Shown: positions 1-10,790, counted from the stretch's first letter. The stretch: DNA of 64,000 nt from Rhizobium sp. Root1334 (GCF_001426665.1 NZ_LMEY01000001.1:1406773-1470772); one strand, 5' to 3'. The notes: generated by a model not told the origin, from the sequence alone. Translations and numbers: made by a program.

Positions 1-39
1 CCCCGCAGAGAAACCGGAGTTGCCCATCGTCGAACACTG
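1..39 (+). CDS. C-terminal end of an unidentified gene cut by the window edge
   Basis: Frame 1 reads PAEKPELPIVEH and then TGA at 37-39. A strong hairpin starts four bases later, as expected after the end of a transcription unit. Twelve residues are too few to name a protein, and the reading frame itself is inferred only from the adjacent terminator-like structure. It could also be chance non-coding sequence. Confidence 0.35.
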
Positions 40-42
40 AAC

Positions 43-96
43 GGGGCGCTGGAAGGCGTCATATACTTACTTTGTCCCGGCACTTTCCAGCGCCCC
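43..96. terminator. Large hairpin after the first partial gene
   Basis: Perfect 12-base arms (GGGGCGCTGGAA at 43-54 and its complement at 85-96) enclose a 30-base loop. It lies directly after the TGA at 37-39. There is no long T-run after the right arm, so it may act as a 3' end stabiliser or a Rho-assisted terminator rather than a classic intrinsic terminator. Confidence 0.5.
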
Positions 97-180
97 GGCC
101 AAGTAAACAACAGAGAAAACCACGGCGGATTTTCCGGGCGTGGGGGCGTGGTTATAGACCGTTGAGGAAGGCGACGATCT

Positions 181-232
181 CCCTCTTCTCCCCATCGGGG
201 AGAAGGTGGCCCGCAGGGCCGGATGAGGGGGG
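181..232 (+). repeat. Rhizobial palindromic intergenic repeat, left copy
   Basis: The unit holds two internal hairpins: CTTCTCCCCATCGGGGAGAAG and a short GCCCGCAGGGC, then GGATGAGGGGGG. It is the inverted partner of the copy at 318-364. Sequences of this kind (CTTCTCCCC...GGGGAGAAGGTG...CGGATGAGGG) are scattered in non-coding DNA of Rhizobiales and belong to the RPE/RIME class of short palindromic elements. Assignment to that class is from memory of the consensus. Confidence 0.75.
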
Positions 233-317
233 CGAAGCCACCCTTGAAGAAGAGAGCTTGAGCAAACGGAATCTGGAGCCCACTGCAATGAAAGACTCGC
301 ACATTCATGCCGGACCG

Positions 318-364
318 CCCCCTCATCCGCCCTTCGGGCACCTTCTCCCCGCTGGGGAGAAGAG
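318..364 (-). repeat. Rhizobial palindromic intergenic repeat, right copy (inverted)
   Basis: This is the reverse complement of the 181-232 element with a few substitutions: the central loop is GC instead of AT, and the short hairpin is CCGCCCTTCGGGC-like. The two copies face each other across about 85 bases that show no gene. Together they could fold into one long stem. Confidence 0.75.
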
Positions 365-419
365 AAAGCGCCGCCGCCCTCTCAGCGGGAGAGCTAAACA
401 GCAGTCCCTTGGCCAAGTC

Positions 420-779
420 CTACCGGTGCAGATGAAACAGCTTGTTGACGATCACCCAGCGGCCATCGATCTTCAGGAGCGACAGGTAATCGCTGAACCG
501 CATGCCGGCGAATTCATCGGCAACTTTGACGAAGGCGGCTTCGCCCTCGATGTCGGTGATCTCGATATCCATCAGCGGCTGCGTTCCGGGAGGGGCCGGC
601 GGTTCGGCGAGGGTGGCAGCAATGAAATCGTCGCGGGACATCCATTCGACGGCACCCTGATAATGGCCGATGATCTTGGCATCCGGATGGAAAGCCTTGC
701 GCAGCGCCGCTTCGTTGCAGAACGCCATACCATCGACATAGAGGTGAACGACCGCGCCTATTGCCTGCTCGTCGGACAT
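420..779 (-). CDS. NTF2-like / SnoaL-fold protein, putative lumazine-binding type
   Basis: A 119-residue protein of the size and pattern of single-domain NTF2-like folds. It has an N-terminal helix (DEQAIGAVVHLYVDGMAF), then HPDAKIIGHYQG, then paired strands ending in DYLSLLKIDGRWVIVNKLF. That last block (LLK-x-DGRW-x-I-x-NK) is typical of the DUF4440 / Lumazine_bd_2 group, which includes small enzymes and ligand-binding proteins of mostly unknown substrate. It is a single gene transcribed away from the M15-like gene at 929. The function remains unknown; only the fold is proposed. Confidence 0.75.
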   Translation of the reverse strand: MSDEQAIGAVVHLYVDGMAFCNEAALRKAFHPDAKIIGHYQGAVEWMSRDDFIAATLAEPPAPPGTQPLMDIEITDIEGEAAFVKVADEFAGMRFSDYLSLLKIDGRWVIVNKLFHLHR

Positions 780-928
780 GCTTCTCTCCCTAGCTGACCG
801 CCGATCTTAACACGATGACGCGGTCGAATGAAGGCGAGAGGGTGGATTGCTCCGGTCTCGGCGCACGGAAAACGGGTGGCACGCCAGCTGTCTGCGGCAT
901 AGTCTTCATCAAAACCGGGGAGCATCCG

Positions 929-1564
929 ATGAAAAAGCCAGGATCGATGAAAGCGCTGGAAGATATGGGCCGGGCGCGGCTGTCGGAGAGTTTTTTCCTG
1001 CGCGACTTCCTGCATTCGGAGATCGCCGATTTCTATGGCATGCCGAACATTCCCGACGATCCGGACCTGACGATCGCGGCGGGCACAAAACTCTGCGAAG
1101 AGCTTCTGGAGCCGCTGCAGCGGACCTTCGGGCGGCTGCATATCCGCTCGGGCTACCGGTCACGTTCCGTCAACGAGTTCGGCAACCGCAACAAGCTCAA
1201 TTGCTCGACCAATGCAGCAACGGCCGCCGATCATATCTGGGACATGCGCGACGCCGACGGCTGCATGGGCGCAACCGCCTGCATCGTCATCCCCTGGGTC
1301 TGGGACCGCCGCGCCACCCTTGGCGGCTGGCAATCGCTCGCCTGGTGGATCCATGATCACCTGCCCTATGCGTCGCTCTGCTTCTTCCCAAAACTCTGGG
1401 CCGTCAACATCCAGTGGCACGAGCGCCCCGTCCGGCGCATCCGCAGTTATGTCGCGCCCGCAGGTCTGCTGACAAAAGCGGGCATGGCCAATCATTCCGG
1501 CAGCCATGCAGACGCCTACGTTGGATTTCCCGAACTGGTGAACGTGCCGAACGTGATCTTGTAG
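929..1564 (+). CDS. Divergent M15-type (D-Ala-D-Ala carboxypeptidase-like) peptidase
   Basis: 211 residues. The ATG at 929 has a GGGGAG Shine-Dalgarno six bases upstream; longer starts lack one. The order SGYRSRSVNEFGN, AADHIWDMRDADG, WWIHDHLPY and NIQWHERP resembles the zinc peptidase M15 layout (SGYR...N, then a His/Asp pair, then a final His). The canonical H-x2-G-x-A-x-D box is replaced by H-IWDMRDAD, so the zinc set is only inferred: His and Asp in that block plus His of QWHE. There is no signal peptide, so a cytoplasmic or phage-lysin-like role is possible. The 3' end overlaps the convergent GNAT gene by 49 bases. Confidence 0.6.
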   Translation: MKKPGSMKALEDMGRARLSESFFLRDFLHSEIADFYGMPNIPDDPDLTIAAGTKLCEELLEPLQRTFGRLHIRSGYRSRSVNEFGNRNKLNCSTNAATAADHIWDMRDADGCMGATACIVIPWVWDRRATLGGWQSLAWWIHDHLPYASLCFFPKLWAVNIQWHERPVRRIRSYVAPAGLLTKAGMANHSGSHADAYVGFPELVNVPNVIL

Positions 1565-1989
1565 CGCACATGGTCGTCAGTGCCGGAATAGCGATCGTAA
1601 AGCCGCCTTGCCGGTGCGTTACCGGCTTCGGTGTACCAGTAGAGCCGGTCCCAATTGTTTGCCTCGCACAGCGCGATCAGATCGTCGATCATCGCCTTGG
1701 CAACGCCGCTCCCCCGTGCTGCCGGATCGACGAACAGATCTTCCAGGTAGCAGACCGGTTCGCGAAAGAAGGTGGCGAACTGCTTCTGGCAGATGGCAAA
1801 ACCCACGACGGCGTTGTCCAGTATCGCCAGCCGCGCAAACAACGGCGTGGCGTCATCCATCAGCCGCGCCCAGGTCCGGTCGATGATGTCGGCCGCCAGC
1901 GTGGTGCCGGAAAAGGCGGCATAGCCGGCCCAAAGTCTGCGCCAGTCGTGCTCATCTTGCGGCCCCGCCGCGCGTATTTCGATCGCCAT
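1516..1989 (-). CDS. GNAT family N-acetyltransferase
   Basis: 157 residues with the GNAT order: an N-terminal strand (MAIEIRAAGPQDEHDWRRLW), a central acceptor region, the motif A strand YLEDLFVDPAARGSGVAKAM, which holds the acetyl-CoA pyrophosphate loop R-G-S-G-V-A, and the C-terminal NAPARRLYDRY helix. The family transfers acetyl from acetyl-CoA to amines; the acceptor cannot be told from sequence. It is transcribed alone, with its end inside the 3' end of the M15-like gene. Confidence 0.85.
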   Translation of the reverse strand: MAIEIRAAGPQDEHDWRRLWAGYAAFSGTTLAADIIDRTWARLMDDATPLFARLAILDNAVVGFAICQKQFATFFREPVCYLEDLFVDPAARGSGVAKAMIDDLIALCEANNWDRLYWYTEAGNAPARRLYDRYSGTDDHVRYKITFGTFTSSGNPT

Positions 1990-2115
1990 GTCGGTCCCTC
2001 CCGCAATCTCCGGCTTCGTGTAGCAGCCGAAGCGCCTTTTGGGAAAGACGATGCACAGTCCGCCGCCAATATCTTGCCGGGTTGCAGACAGGACACCGGG
2101 GCGCTGAACCTGCGC

Positions 2116-3060
2116 TTACTGGCTTGCCTCGTTGAGCAGCCGGCAGGCGTCATCCGAAAGCGTGATCGAAGCCGATTTCGTCAGGCTTTCCAGTTGCTTC
2201 AGATTGGTGGCGCTGGCGATCGGGGCGGTCACGCCCTTGCGCGCCATGATCCAGGCAAGCGCAATTTCCGCCTGCGTATTGCCGGTATCGGCCGCCACTT
2301 CGTCAAGCGCGCCGAGAATGCGCATGCCGCGCCCATCGAGATATTTGCCGACACCGCTGCCGCGCGCCGAGCCTTCGAGATCCTTGTGCGAGCGGTACTT
2401 GCCCGACAGGAAGCCGCGCGCCAGGCCGAAATAACTGATCACGCCGATATTCTCGGCGATGCAGAGATTGCGCAGCGGCCCGTCGAACGAGGGCCGGTCG
2501 TAAAGATTATATTCCGGCTGCAGCACATCGTAGCGCGGCAGGCTTTTTGCCGCGGAAACATCGAGGGCTGCCCGCAGCTGCTCCGCATTCAGATTGGAGG
2601 CGCCCGCATGGCGAATCTTGCCCTGCTGCAGAAGCTTGTCATAGGCACCAAGCGTTTCCTCATACGGCGTTTCCTCATCCGGCCAATGGGAGAGATAGAC
2701 ATCGATATGATCAGTCTGAAGCCGGCGAAGCGAATCCTCCACCGCCTGCACGATCCAGCTGGCCGACAGGCCCTTTTTGCCCGGCCCCATCTCGGAGCCG
2801 ACCTTGGTGATGATCACGGCTTCGTCGCGGGCGCGACCCTTCAGCCATTTACCGATGATCGTCTCGGACTCGCCGCCCGCGTTGCCCGGAACCCAGGAGG
2901 AATAGACATCGGCGGTATCGATGGCATTGAAGCCGGCGTCGAAAAAAGCATCGAGCAACTGGAAGGAGGTCTTTTCGTCGGCGGTCCAGCCGAAGACATT
3001 GCCGCCGAAAACCAGCGGCGCGATAGGCAGGCCCGTGCGGCCAAGGGTTCGCTTTTGCAT
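2116..3060 (-). CDS. Aldo/keto reductase
   Basis: 314 residues, the usual length of an AKR (beta/alpha)8 barrel. The catalytic tetrad is visible: Asp48 and Tyr53 in AIDTADVYS, Lys86 in VIITKVGSE, and His125 in VYLSHWPDE. The family reduces aldehydes and ketones with NADPH in the cytoplasm. The sequence resembles the YdhF/Tas-like general AKR group, but the substrate is not predictable. It is a single gene on the minus strand, divergent from the Gfo/Idh/MocA gene with about 170 bases between. Confidence 0.9.
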   Translation of the reverse strand: MQKRTLGRTGLPIAPLVFGGNVFGWTADEKTSFQLLDAFFDAGFNAIDTADVYSSWVPGNAGGESETIIGKWLKGRARDEAVIITKVGSEMGPGKKGLSASWIVQAVEDSLRRLQTDHIDVYLSHWPDEETPYEETLGAYDKLLQQGKIRHAGASNLNAEQLRAALDVSAAKSLPRYDVLQPEYNLYDRPSFDGPLRNLCIAENIGVISYFGLARGFLSGKYRSHKDLEGSARGSGVGKYLDGRGMRILGALDEVAADTGNTQAEIALAWIMARKGVTAPIASATNLKQLESLTKSASITLSDDACRLLNEASQ

Positions 3061-3233
3061 GAGGTCGCTCCAGATTGTTTGGGATCATCGCTTGGGAGGC
3101 GTGAAGTCTGCACCAAGGACATAGCCCGGGTACAGCGCTTTTACAGGACGGACGGCAATTTTATTCCGGCCGGGGCAGCTTGATAGGCACGTACCTCGGG
3201 GATACTGTGCCGCCAAACGGAGAGGACAAAATC

Positions 3234-4220
3234 ATGTTGCGTTTCGGGATTCTATCGACGGCCAAGATCGGCCGTGAACTCGTTGTTCCAGCCATTCAGG
3301 ACGCTGAAAACTGCGTCGTGACGGCGATCGCCAGCCGCGACCTTTCCAAGGCGCGTGAGATGGCAGACCGCTTTTCGGTGCCGCATGCCTTCGGTTCCTA
3401 CGAGGACATGCTTGCCTCCGATCTGATCGACGCCGTCTACATTCCGCTGCCGACCTCGCAGCATGTCGAATGGACGATCAAGGCTGCCAATGCCGGAAAG
3501 CATGTGCTGTGCGAAAAGCCGATCGCCCTGAAAGCCTCTGAGATCGATGCCCTGATCGAGGCGCGCGACCGCAACAAGGTGCTGGTCTCGGAAGCCTATA
3601 TGGTCACCTACAGCCCGGTTTGGCGCAAGGTTCGCTCGCTGCTTTCCGAAGGCGCTATCGGCAAGCTGCGGCATGTCCAGGGTGCCTTCACCTACTACAA
3701 CCGTGATGCCGGCAACATGCGCAACAAGCCGGAACTGGGCGGCGGCGGACTGCCGGATATCGGCGTCTACCCGACGATCTCGACCCGCTTCGTCACGGGC
3801 AAGGAGCCGCTTCGTGTCCAGGCGAACACCGACCGCGATCCGGAGTTCGGCACCGACATCTATTCGAGCGTGCGCGCCGATTTCGGCGATTTCGAACTGA
3901 GCTTCTACATCTCCACCCAGCTCGCCGCCCGCCAGATCATGGTCTTCCACGGCGACAAGGGGTTCATCGAGGTCAAGTCACCGTTCAACGCCGACCGTTA
4001 CGGCGCTGAGGAACTGGAACTGACCAACCAGAACCATTCACAGTCGCAGCTTTTCCGCTTCCAGGATGCGCGTCAGTACAAGCTGGAGGCCGAGGCCTTT
4101 TCGCGTGCGGCAAAGGGGGAGAAGGAAGAGGTGGTGACGCTGGAAAGCTCGGTCAACAACCAGAAGCTCATCGACGCCATCTACCGCGCCAGTGAGAAGG
4201 ATGGCTGGGAGCCTGTCTGA
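3234..4220 (+). CDS. Gfo/Idh/MocA family NAD(P)-dependent oxidoreductase
   Basis: 328 residues from the ATG at 3234, which has GGAGAGG about seven bases upstream; an upstream in-frame start at 3180 lacks a ribosome site. The N-terminal Rossmann fold is [15 protein letters not shown] and the family signature Glu-Lys-Pro sits at residues 94-96 (CEKPIAL). The C-terminal half contains the mixed beta-sheet region with [15 protein letters not shown], typical of sugar or dihydrodiol dehydrogenases of this family. The substrate is likely a sugar or polyol, unproven. A clear hairpin follows the stop codon. Confidence 0.9.
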   Translation: MLRFGILSTAKIGRELVVPAIQDAENCVVTAIASRDLSKAREMADRFSVPHAFGSYEDMLASDLIDAVYIPLPTSQHVEWTIKAANAGKHVLCEKPIALKASEIDALIEARDRNKVLVSEAYMVTYSPVWRKVRSLLSEGAIGKLRHVQGAFTYYNRDAGNMRNKPELGGGGLPDIGVYPTISTRFVTGKEPLRVQANTDRDPEFGTDIYSSVRADFGDFELSFYISTQLAARQIMVFHGDKGFIEVKSPFNADRYGAEELELTNQNHSQSQLFRFQDARQYKLEAEAFSRAAKGEKEEVVTLESSVNNQKLIDAIYRASEKDGWEPV

Positions 4221-4239
4221 GCCACTTCCCGACAAGCGT

Positions 4240-4269
4240 AAACCCGCCGGTGGCAACGCGGCGGGTTTT
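4240..4269 (+). terminator. Intrinsic-type terminator of the Gfo/Idh/MocA gene
   Basis: Perfect 10-base arms (AAACCCGCCG at 4240-4249 and CGGCGGGTTT at 4259-4268) around a nine-base loop, ending in TTTT. It starts 20 bases after the stop codon of the oxidoreductase. Confidence 0.8.
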
Positions 4270-4295
4270 CATCCGCCGTGTCCTGACCGCGCGGT

Positions 4296-4526
4296 CTATG
4301 CCTCGGTGCGAAGTTCCACAACCAGCGCCATCAGCAACGTCGCCACGACACCTGCATTGTACGACAGGATCGCCAGAACCAGTGCGAGCAGCGACACGTT
4401 CCCCAACGAACAGACCGCCGCCAGAGCAAAGGCTGCGATGATCAGCCAGGGTGTCATCACATAACAGATCAGCGAGCGCGTGGCCGCTGCCAACAATCCG
4501 ATTGCAAATGCGGTCAAGATGATCAT
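4296..4526 (-). CDS. Small hydrophobic membrane protein of unknown function
   Basis: 76 residues, almost wholly hydrophobic. Two or three membrane segments are visible at about residues 3-20, 27-45 and 47-70, and the protein ends in an acidic/basic tail ELRTEA. The start MIILTAF is the only ATG. It lies convergent to the preceding oxidoreductase and divergent from xseA. No family is recognised. It is kept as a gene because of the coherent hydrophobic periodicity and the lack of an opposing gene. Confidence 0.5.
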   Translation of the reverse strand: MIILTAFAIGLLAAATRSLICYVMTPWLIIAAFALAAVCSLGNVSLLALVLAILSYNAGVVATLLMALVVELRTEA

Positions 4527-4712
4527 CCGACCCTCCGCCTATAACTCAATGCGGCGACACTGGGGCGGAGGCGCTAAAATTGCCTTAAAATTCAACGTTC
4601 CGGTGCCGATGAGGCCAGCCTGGAACCTGAGAAAAGACAGGTATGGTGAAAGCTTTGTTGAGATCGGTGTCAGAGACTGGCCATCCGCTGCCCGGCGCGG
4701 CAAAATAGAACA

Positions 4713-6305
4713 ATGAGCTCCTTCTTCGAATCCGATTCGCCCTCCAATCTCGCCGAGTATTCGGTCTCCGAACTATCCGGATCGATCAAGCGCACGGTCG
4801 AGCAGGCTTTCGACCAAGTGCGGGTACGTGGCGAAATTTCCGGTTATCGCGGACCGCATTCCTCCGGCCATGCCTATTTCGCCTTGAAGGACGACAAGGC
4901 GCGGATCGATGCCGTCATCTGGAAGGGCACGATGAGCCGGCTGAAGTTCCGGCCGGAAGAGGGCATGGAAGTGATTGCCACCGGCAAGGTGACAACGTTC
5001 CCCGGCTCGTCGAAATACCAGATCGTCATCGAAACGCTGGAGCCCGCAGGCGCCGGTGCGCTGATGGCGCTGATCGAGGAGCGCAAGCGCAAACTCGGCG
5101 CCGAGGGATTGTTCGATCCGGCGCGCAAGCGGCCGCTGCCCTACATGCCGAAAGTCATCGGCGTCATCACCTCGCCCACCGGCGCTGTCATCCGCGATAT
5201 CCTTCACCGCATCTCCGACCGGTTTCCTGTGCATGTCATCGTCTGGCCGGTGCGGGTGCAGGGCGAAGGCTCCGGCAATGAGGTGGCTGCGGCGATCGAA
5301 GGCTTCAATGCCTTTACGCCGGGTGGGCCGATCGCCCGGCCCGATCTGCTCATCGTTGCGCGTGGCGGCGGCAGCCTCGAGGATCTCTGGAGTTTTAACG
5401 ACGAGGCCGTGGTGCGGGCGGCGGCAAATTCGCAGATCCCGTTAATCTCCGCCGTCGGCCACGAGACCGACTGGACCTTGATCGACTATGCCAGCGACCA
5501 GCGGGCGCCGACACCGACCGGGGCGGCGGAAATGGCCGTACCGGTGAAGGCCGATCTGGAAGCTGCTGTTTCGGCACTGTCTGCCCGCCTCAAATCTGCT
5601 GTCGGGCGGCAGATGGACAATCGCCGCCAGAGCGTGCGGGCGCTCACCCGTGCGCTGCCCTCGCTCGATCAATTGCTGGCTCTGCCGCGCCGCCGGTTCG
5701 ATGAAGCCTCGGCGGGACTCGGCCGCGGCTTGCAGATGAACACCGCCAACAAGCGGCGGAGTTTCGAGCGCATTGCCGCGCATCTGCGGCCCGACGTTCT
5801 TTCAACCCGGATCAATGAACGGCGGCAGAAGCTCACTGAGCGGATGATCCGCGCCGAACGGATCGTCGAGCGTTTGCTACAGAGATCCGCCTCGCGGGTC
5901 TCTTCCGCCGATGCGGCCCTGCGCACCCTGCCCGCCCGTTTGTTGGGCCAGATTCACCGCTCGCAGGATCGCCTCACAAGCCTTTCCGGCAGAGCCGACA
6001 GCGCGCTTCTGGCCGACCTGCGGCGTCGCCGCAGTATCCTATTGGCACATGGCCGCATGTTGCAATCAATGTCGTACGGAAGTGTTTTGAAGCGCGGCTA
6101 TGCGCTTATCCGCGACGAAACTGGGGCACTTATCGGAGCCGCCTCTGCGCTCTCTTTGAACCAAGCTATTAAAATTCAATTCGCAGACGACACTATCAAT
6201 GCATTGACGACCGAAGGGAGCGCTACGCCGCCGCCTCAGCCGGCAAAGAAACGCGCCGAAAAGCCGGTGGCTGCGGCACCGCCGAAACAGGGTAGCCTGT
6301 TCTAG
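4713..6305 (+). CDS. xseA: Exodeoxyribonuclease VII large subunit
   Basis: 530 residues. The N-terminal OB-fold (about residues 15-110, with [20 protein letters not shown]) precedes the catalytic domain. That domain carries SPTGAVIRD (154-162), [10 protein letters not shown] (217-226), GHETDW (249-254) and [13 protein letters not shown] (261-273), all diagnostic for XseA. A long basic coiled-coil region follows at about 285-440, and the C-terminal KRGYALIRD strand closes the fold. With XseB it forms the nuclease that degrades single-stranded DNA in repair. xseB is not in the window. The next gene starts two bases after the stop codon, so they are probably co-transcribed. Confidence 0.97.
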   Translation: MSSFFESDSPSNLAEYSVSELSGSIKRTVEQAFDQVRVRGEISGYRGPHSSGHAYFALKDDKARIDAVIWKGTMSRLKFRPEEGMEVIATGKVTTFPGSSKYQIVIETLEPAGAGALMALIEERKRKLGAEGLFDPARKRPLPYMPKVIGVITSPTGAVIRDILHRISDRFPVHVIVWPVRVQGEGSGNEVAAAIEGFNAFTPGGPIARPDLLIVARGGGSLEDLWSFNDEAVVRAAANSQIPLISAVGHETDWTLIDYASDQRAPTPTGAAEMAVPVKADLEAAVSALSARLKSAVGRQMDNRRQSVRALTRALPSLDQLLALPRRRFDEASAGLGRGLQMNTANKRRSFERIAAHLRPDVLSTRINERRQKLTERMIRAERIVERLLQRSASRVSSADAALRTLPARLLGQIHRSQDRLTSLSGRADSALLADLRRRRSILLAHGRMLQSMSYGSVLKRGYALIRDETGALIGAASALSLNQAIKIQFADDTINALTTEGSATPPPQPAKKRAEKPVAAAPPKQGSLF

Positions 6306-6306
6306 C

Positions 6307-6897
6307 ATGCGCATTCTCCTCGTTCTCGCCCATCCGCTGATCGACAGTTTTGCCGCAAGCGTTGCTACAACGGCGAAAGCTGCACTGGAGAAGTCCGGCC
6401 ACAGTGTCGATCTGCTCGATCTTTACCGGGAGGGTTTCGATCCACGGCTGACAGAACAGGAACGGCGCGGTTACTTCGACATGCCCTATGACACCTCTGC
6501 CGTCGATGCCATCGTTGCGCGGCTGAGGGCGGCCGACGGGCTGATCCTCGTCTTTCCGCAATGGTGGTTCAATTTTCCGGCCATTCTCAAGGGCTTCTTC
6601 GACCGGGTCTTTGCGCCCGGTGTCGCCTTCGATCACGATCAGGCTGGCGGACGGATCATACCGCGCCTCACCAATATCAAGCAGTTCTGGGCGTTGACGA
6701 CGACCGGTTCGCCCTGGTGGGTGGTCAAGCTCTATATGGGCAACCCGGTGCGCCGCCTGCTGAAGCGCGGCATTGCCGCCTTCTGCGCGAAGGATGTCCA
6801 GTTCCGGATGCTCTCTCTGCACGACATGGACCGGGTAACACCGGCGCAACGCGCGGCGCATCTGGCAAGGATCGAAAAGGCGCTCACGCGGATTTGA
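6307..6897 (+). CDS. NAD(P)H quinone oxidoreductase-like flavoprotein (Flavodoxin_2 fold)
   Basis: 196 residues of the NQO1 / KefF / MdaB type. The N-terminal RILLVLAHPLIDSFAAS is the flavin phosphate-binding strand-loop, and LVFPQWWFNFPAILKGFFDR is the family signature for FMN/FAD binding. GSPWWVVKLYMGNPVRR follows near the end. Such enzymes make two-electron reductions of quinones or act as regulators of KefC potassium efflux. There is no Kef gene nearby, so quinone detoxification is the more likely role. It sits two bases after xseA. Confidence 0.85.
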   Translation: MRILLVLAHPLIDSFAASVATTAKAALEKSGHSVDLLDLYREGFDPRLTEQERRGYFDMPYDTSAVDAIVARLRAADGLILVFPQWWFNFPAILKGFFDRVFAPGVAFDHDQAGGRIIPRLTNIKQFWALTTTGSPWWVVKLYMGNPVRRLLKRGIAAFCAKDVQFRMLSLHDMDRVTPAQRAAHLARIEKALTRI

Positions 6898-6968
6898 GTG
6901 CCACGAAAAGAAACGGTTCCGTAACGGTCTGGGGCTAAAATTCTCGCCGATTGAACCGAGGGCGTCCG

Positions 6969-7319
6969 ATGCCGGTGGAATTATCAGCCTCGCAGGCGTT
7001 GAACCTCTGGCACAGCGTCTCGCTGGAACAGGTGCGGATCGACAATCGCGACCTGACGCTCCGGCAGATTTCCATTCTCCTGCACATCTATCTCGTTCCG
7101 CCGCCGCACACGGTGCGCGGCCTTGCCGGAATTCTGGGTGTGACCAAGCCGGTCATCACCCGGGCGCTCGACACGATGGGCGATCTCGGGCTCGTGACCC
7201 GGAGCCGCGACGAGCGCGACAAACGCAATGTGATCATCAAGCGCACGGTCGAAGGTGCGCTTTATCTTGAAAAACTTGGCGATCTGATCATTGATCAGGG
7301 ACGCAAACTGTCTATCTGA
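6969..7319 (+). CDS. MarR-type winged-helix regulator
   Basis: 116 residues from the ATG at 6969, preceded by GAGGG; a TTG 18 bases earlier is the alternative. The core HTVRGLAGILGVTKPVITRALDTMGDLGLVTR is a winged-helix recognition region, followed by the wing SRDERDKRN. It lacks the longer N- and C-terminal dimer helices of classical MarR proteins. Only six bases separate it from the NlpC/P60 peptidase gene, so the two form an operon and it may control cell-wall turnover. Confidence 0.8.
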   Translation: MPVELSASQALNLWHSVSLEQVRIDNRDLTLRQISILLHIYLVPPPHTVRGLAGILGVTKPVITRALDTMGDLGLVTRSRDERDKRNVIIKRTVEGALYLEKLGDLIIDQGRKLSI

Positions 7320-7325
7320 GAACCC

Positions 7326-8180
7326 ATGCTTGATCTTCCAGACCGCCGCCTGAACGCCTACCGTACCGACCTTGCCGAGGAAGGCCTGCGTGGCACCGTC
7401 GAAGCCGCCAGCTATGTCAGCGGCTCTCCGGGGCTGATTTGTGTGCCCGTTGTGCAGATGCGGGCAAGGCCGGAGCTCGAATGCGGCACCGATACCGAAC
7501 TGCTGCTGGGCGAGACCGTGCGGGTGCTCGACACGGATGCGGGCTGGGCCTGGGTGAAGGCGGATTTCGACGGTTATGTCGGCTACATCCCGGACTATGC
7601 GGTCTCGCCGGTGGTACGCAGCCTGACACATATTATCACCGCCCCGCGCACCTTCATCTATTCCGGGCCGGACCTGAAATTCCCGACCGTGCAGGCCTTG
7701 TCGATGGGCAACCGGATCGCCGTCATCGATGAGCGCGAAACCCGCGGCACGCGCTATTTCCTGCTCGAAGGCGGACAGGCGGTGATTGCCAACCATTGCG
7801 CCGAAGTGGGCCAGCCGCTGTCGGGCGATTACGTCGCCATTGCCGAACGGTTTCTTGAAACTCCCTATCTCTGGGGCGGCCGCTCCGGCTTCGGCATCGA
7901 TTGCTCGGGCCTGGTGCAGCTATCAATGATGATGGCGGGCAAGACCGCGCCGCGCGACACCGACATGCAGGCCAAGGGCCTTGGCACCGAAATCGACCGT
8001 AGCGAGCTTACCCGCGGCGACCTGGTGTTCTGGAAAGGCCACGTGGCGATCATGGAGGACGACAAGACGCTGCTGCATGCCAACGGCCATACGATGACCG
8101 TTTCGCATGAGGGTCTTGAAGAATCGATCCAGCGGATCGGCTGGCTCTACAACAAGCCGACGGGTTTCCGCCGGCCCTGA
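7326..8180 (+). CDS. NlpC/P60 (C40) cell-wall peptidase with SH3-like domains
   Basis: 284 residues. Residues about 35-100 and 105-160 form two SH3-like modules (GYVGYIPDYAV). The C-terminal C40 domain has the catalytic Cys193 in DCSGLVQLS, His239 in GDLVFWKGHVAIM and a third polar residue His251. The family cleaves gamma-D-glutamyl-meso-diaminopimelate bonds in murein peptides. There is no signal peptide, so it probably acts on imported murein peptides in the cytoplasm (YkfC-like) rather than on the sacculus. Confidence 0.9.
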   Translation: MLDLPDRRLNAYRTDLAEEGLRGTVEAASYVSGSPGLICVPVVQMRARPELECGTDTELLLGETVRVLDTDAGWAWVKADFDGYVGYIPDYAVSPVVRSLTHIITAPRTFIYSGPDLKFPTVQALSMGNRIAVIDERETRGTRYFLLEGGQAVIANHCAEVGQPLSGDYVAIAERFLETPYLWGGRSGFGIDCSGLVQLSMMMAGKTAPRDTDMQAKGLGTEIDRSELTRGDLVFWKGHVAIMEDDKTLLHANGHTMTVSHEGLEESIQRIGWLYNKPTGFRRP

Positions 8181-8190
8181 TCGATAGAGA

Positions 8191-9150
8191 TCAATAGCCG
8201 GCTTTGCGATCGACCAGATGCTCCAGCGGCAGGCCGCTTTCAAAGCGGTCCATCTGCTGCTCGGCATGGACAAACAGCGCCTTCACATCCGAGGATGCCG
8301 CCACGTGCGGCGTGACATAGACGTTTTCCATCTCCCAGAACGGGCTGTCGCGATCCAACGGCTCCTGCTCGAACACATCGAGCGAGGCGCCGCCCAATAC
8401 GCCGGATTGCAGGGCAGCGATGATGTCGGTACCGACCTGGCTGCCGCCACGGCCGCCGTTGATCACGACCGGTGCGCCCAAAGGCCCCTTGCGGCTGAGC
8501 TTGGCAAACAGCGATGCATTCAGGATGCCCCTGGTCTCGGCCGTCAGCGGTAACAGGCTGACGAGGAAATCGGTTCTGGCCAGGAAGGCATCCAGCGCGT
8601 AGCCATCAAAGGTTTCAACGCCATCGATCGTCTTCTTCGAGCGTGACCAGCCGATCGTCCTGAAGCCCATGACACCGAGTTTGCGGATGGCATCTTGCCC
8701 CAAAACACCAAGACCCATGACACCGACGGTCACATCAGCGGCTTCCGGCTGGCTGAGATCCTCCCAGACATGCGCCTTGGCACGCGCCTCGTAGGCCCGG
8801 TGCTGGCGCAGATGCATCAGGCAGTTCATCACGACCCATTCGCTCATCCGCGTCGTCAGGCTGCGGTCAACGAAGCGGACGAGTGGCACATCGGGCAGGC
8901 CCGGCAGTGTCAGCACGTGATCGACGCCGGCACCGCCCGAGAACACCACCTTGAGATCCGGTGCGCGGGAAAACAGATCCGGATCGGATTTCCAGACGAC
9001 CGCGTAATCGATGCCGGAGAGATCGCGGCCCTTATGCTGGGGATCGGCGAGGTTCAGAACCTCGCGTCCCGGGAACGCACCCTTCAGGCCGTCCTCGACT
9101 TCACGCGGAATGAACTTCAGATCGACGATGACGGGGCTTTTTGCGGACAT
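8191..9150 (-). CDS. ghrA: D-2-hydroxyacid dehydrogenase, glyoxylate/hydroxypyruvate reductase A type
   Basis: 319 residues. The NAD(P) loop is GLGVLG at 146-151, and the substrate region FSGGAGVDHV (70-79) is typical of the GhrA subgroup. The catalytic Arg lies in INGGRGGSQ, the Glu in FEQEPLD and the His in VTPHVAAS. Such enzymes reduce glyoxylate and hydroxypyruvate with NADPH in the cytoplasm. The gene ends ten bases from the convergent peptidase gene. It begins 12 bases before the end of yejF on the same strand, so it may be read as the last gene of the yej operon. The symbol is by similarity of motifs only. Confidence 0.85.
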   Translation of the reverse strand: MSAKSPVIVDLKFIPREVEDGLKGAFPGREVLNLADPQHKGRDLSGIDYAVVWKSDPDLFSRAPDLKVVFSGGAGVDHVLTLPGLPDVPLVRFVDRSLTTRMSEWVVMNCLMHLRQHRAYEARAKAHVWEDLSQPEAADVTVGVMGLGVLGQDAIRKLGVMGFRTIGWSRSKKTIDGVETFDGYALDAFLARTDFLVSLLPLTAETRGILNASLFAKLSRKGPLGAPVVINGGRGGSQVGTDIIAALQSGVLGGASLDVFEQEPLDRDSPFWEMENVYVTPHVAASSDVKALFVHAEQQMDRFESGLPLEHLVDRKAGY

Positions 9151-9161
9151 GACAACGGTCT

Positions 9162-10790
<1,629 letters not shown>

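Noticed and set aside
1414-3183. 589-codon open frame antisense to the GNAT and aldo/keto reductase genes
   Set aside because: Composition effect of high-GC DNA; the opposite strand encodes proteins with clear active sites.
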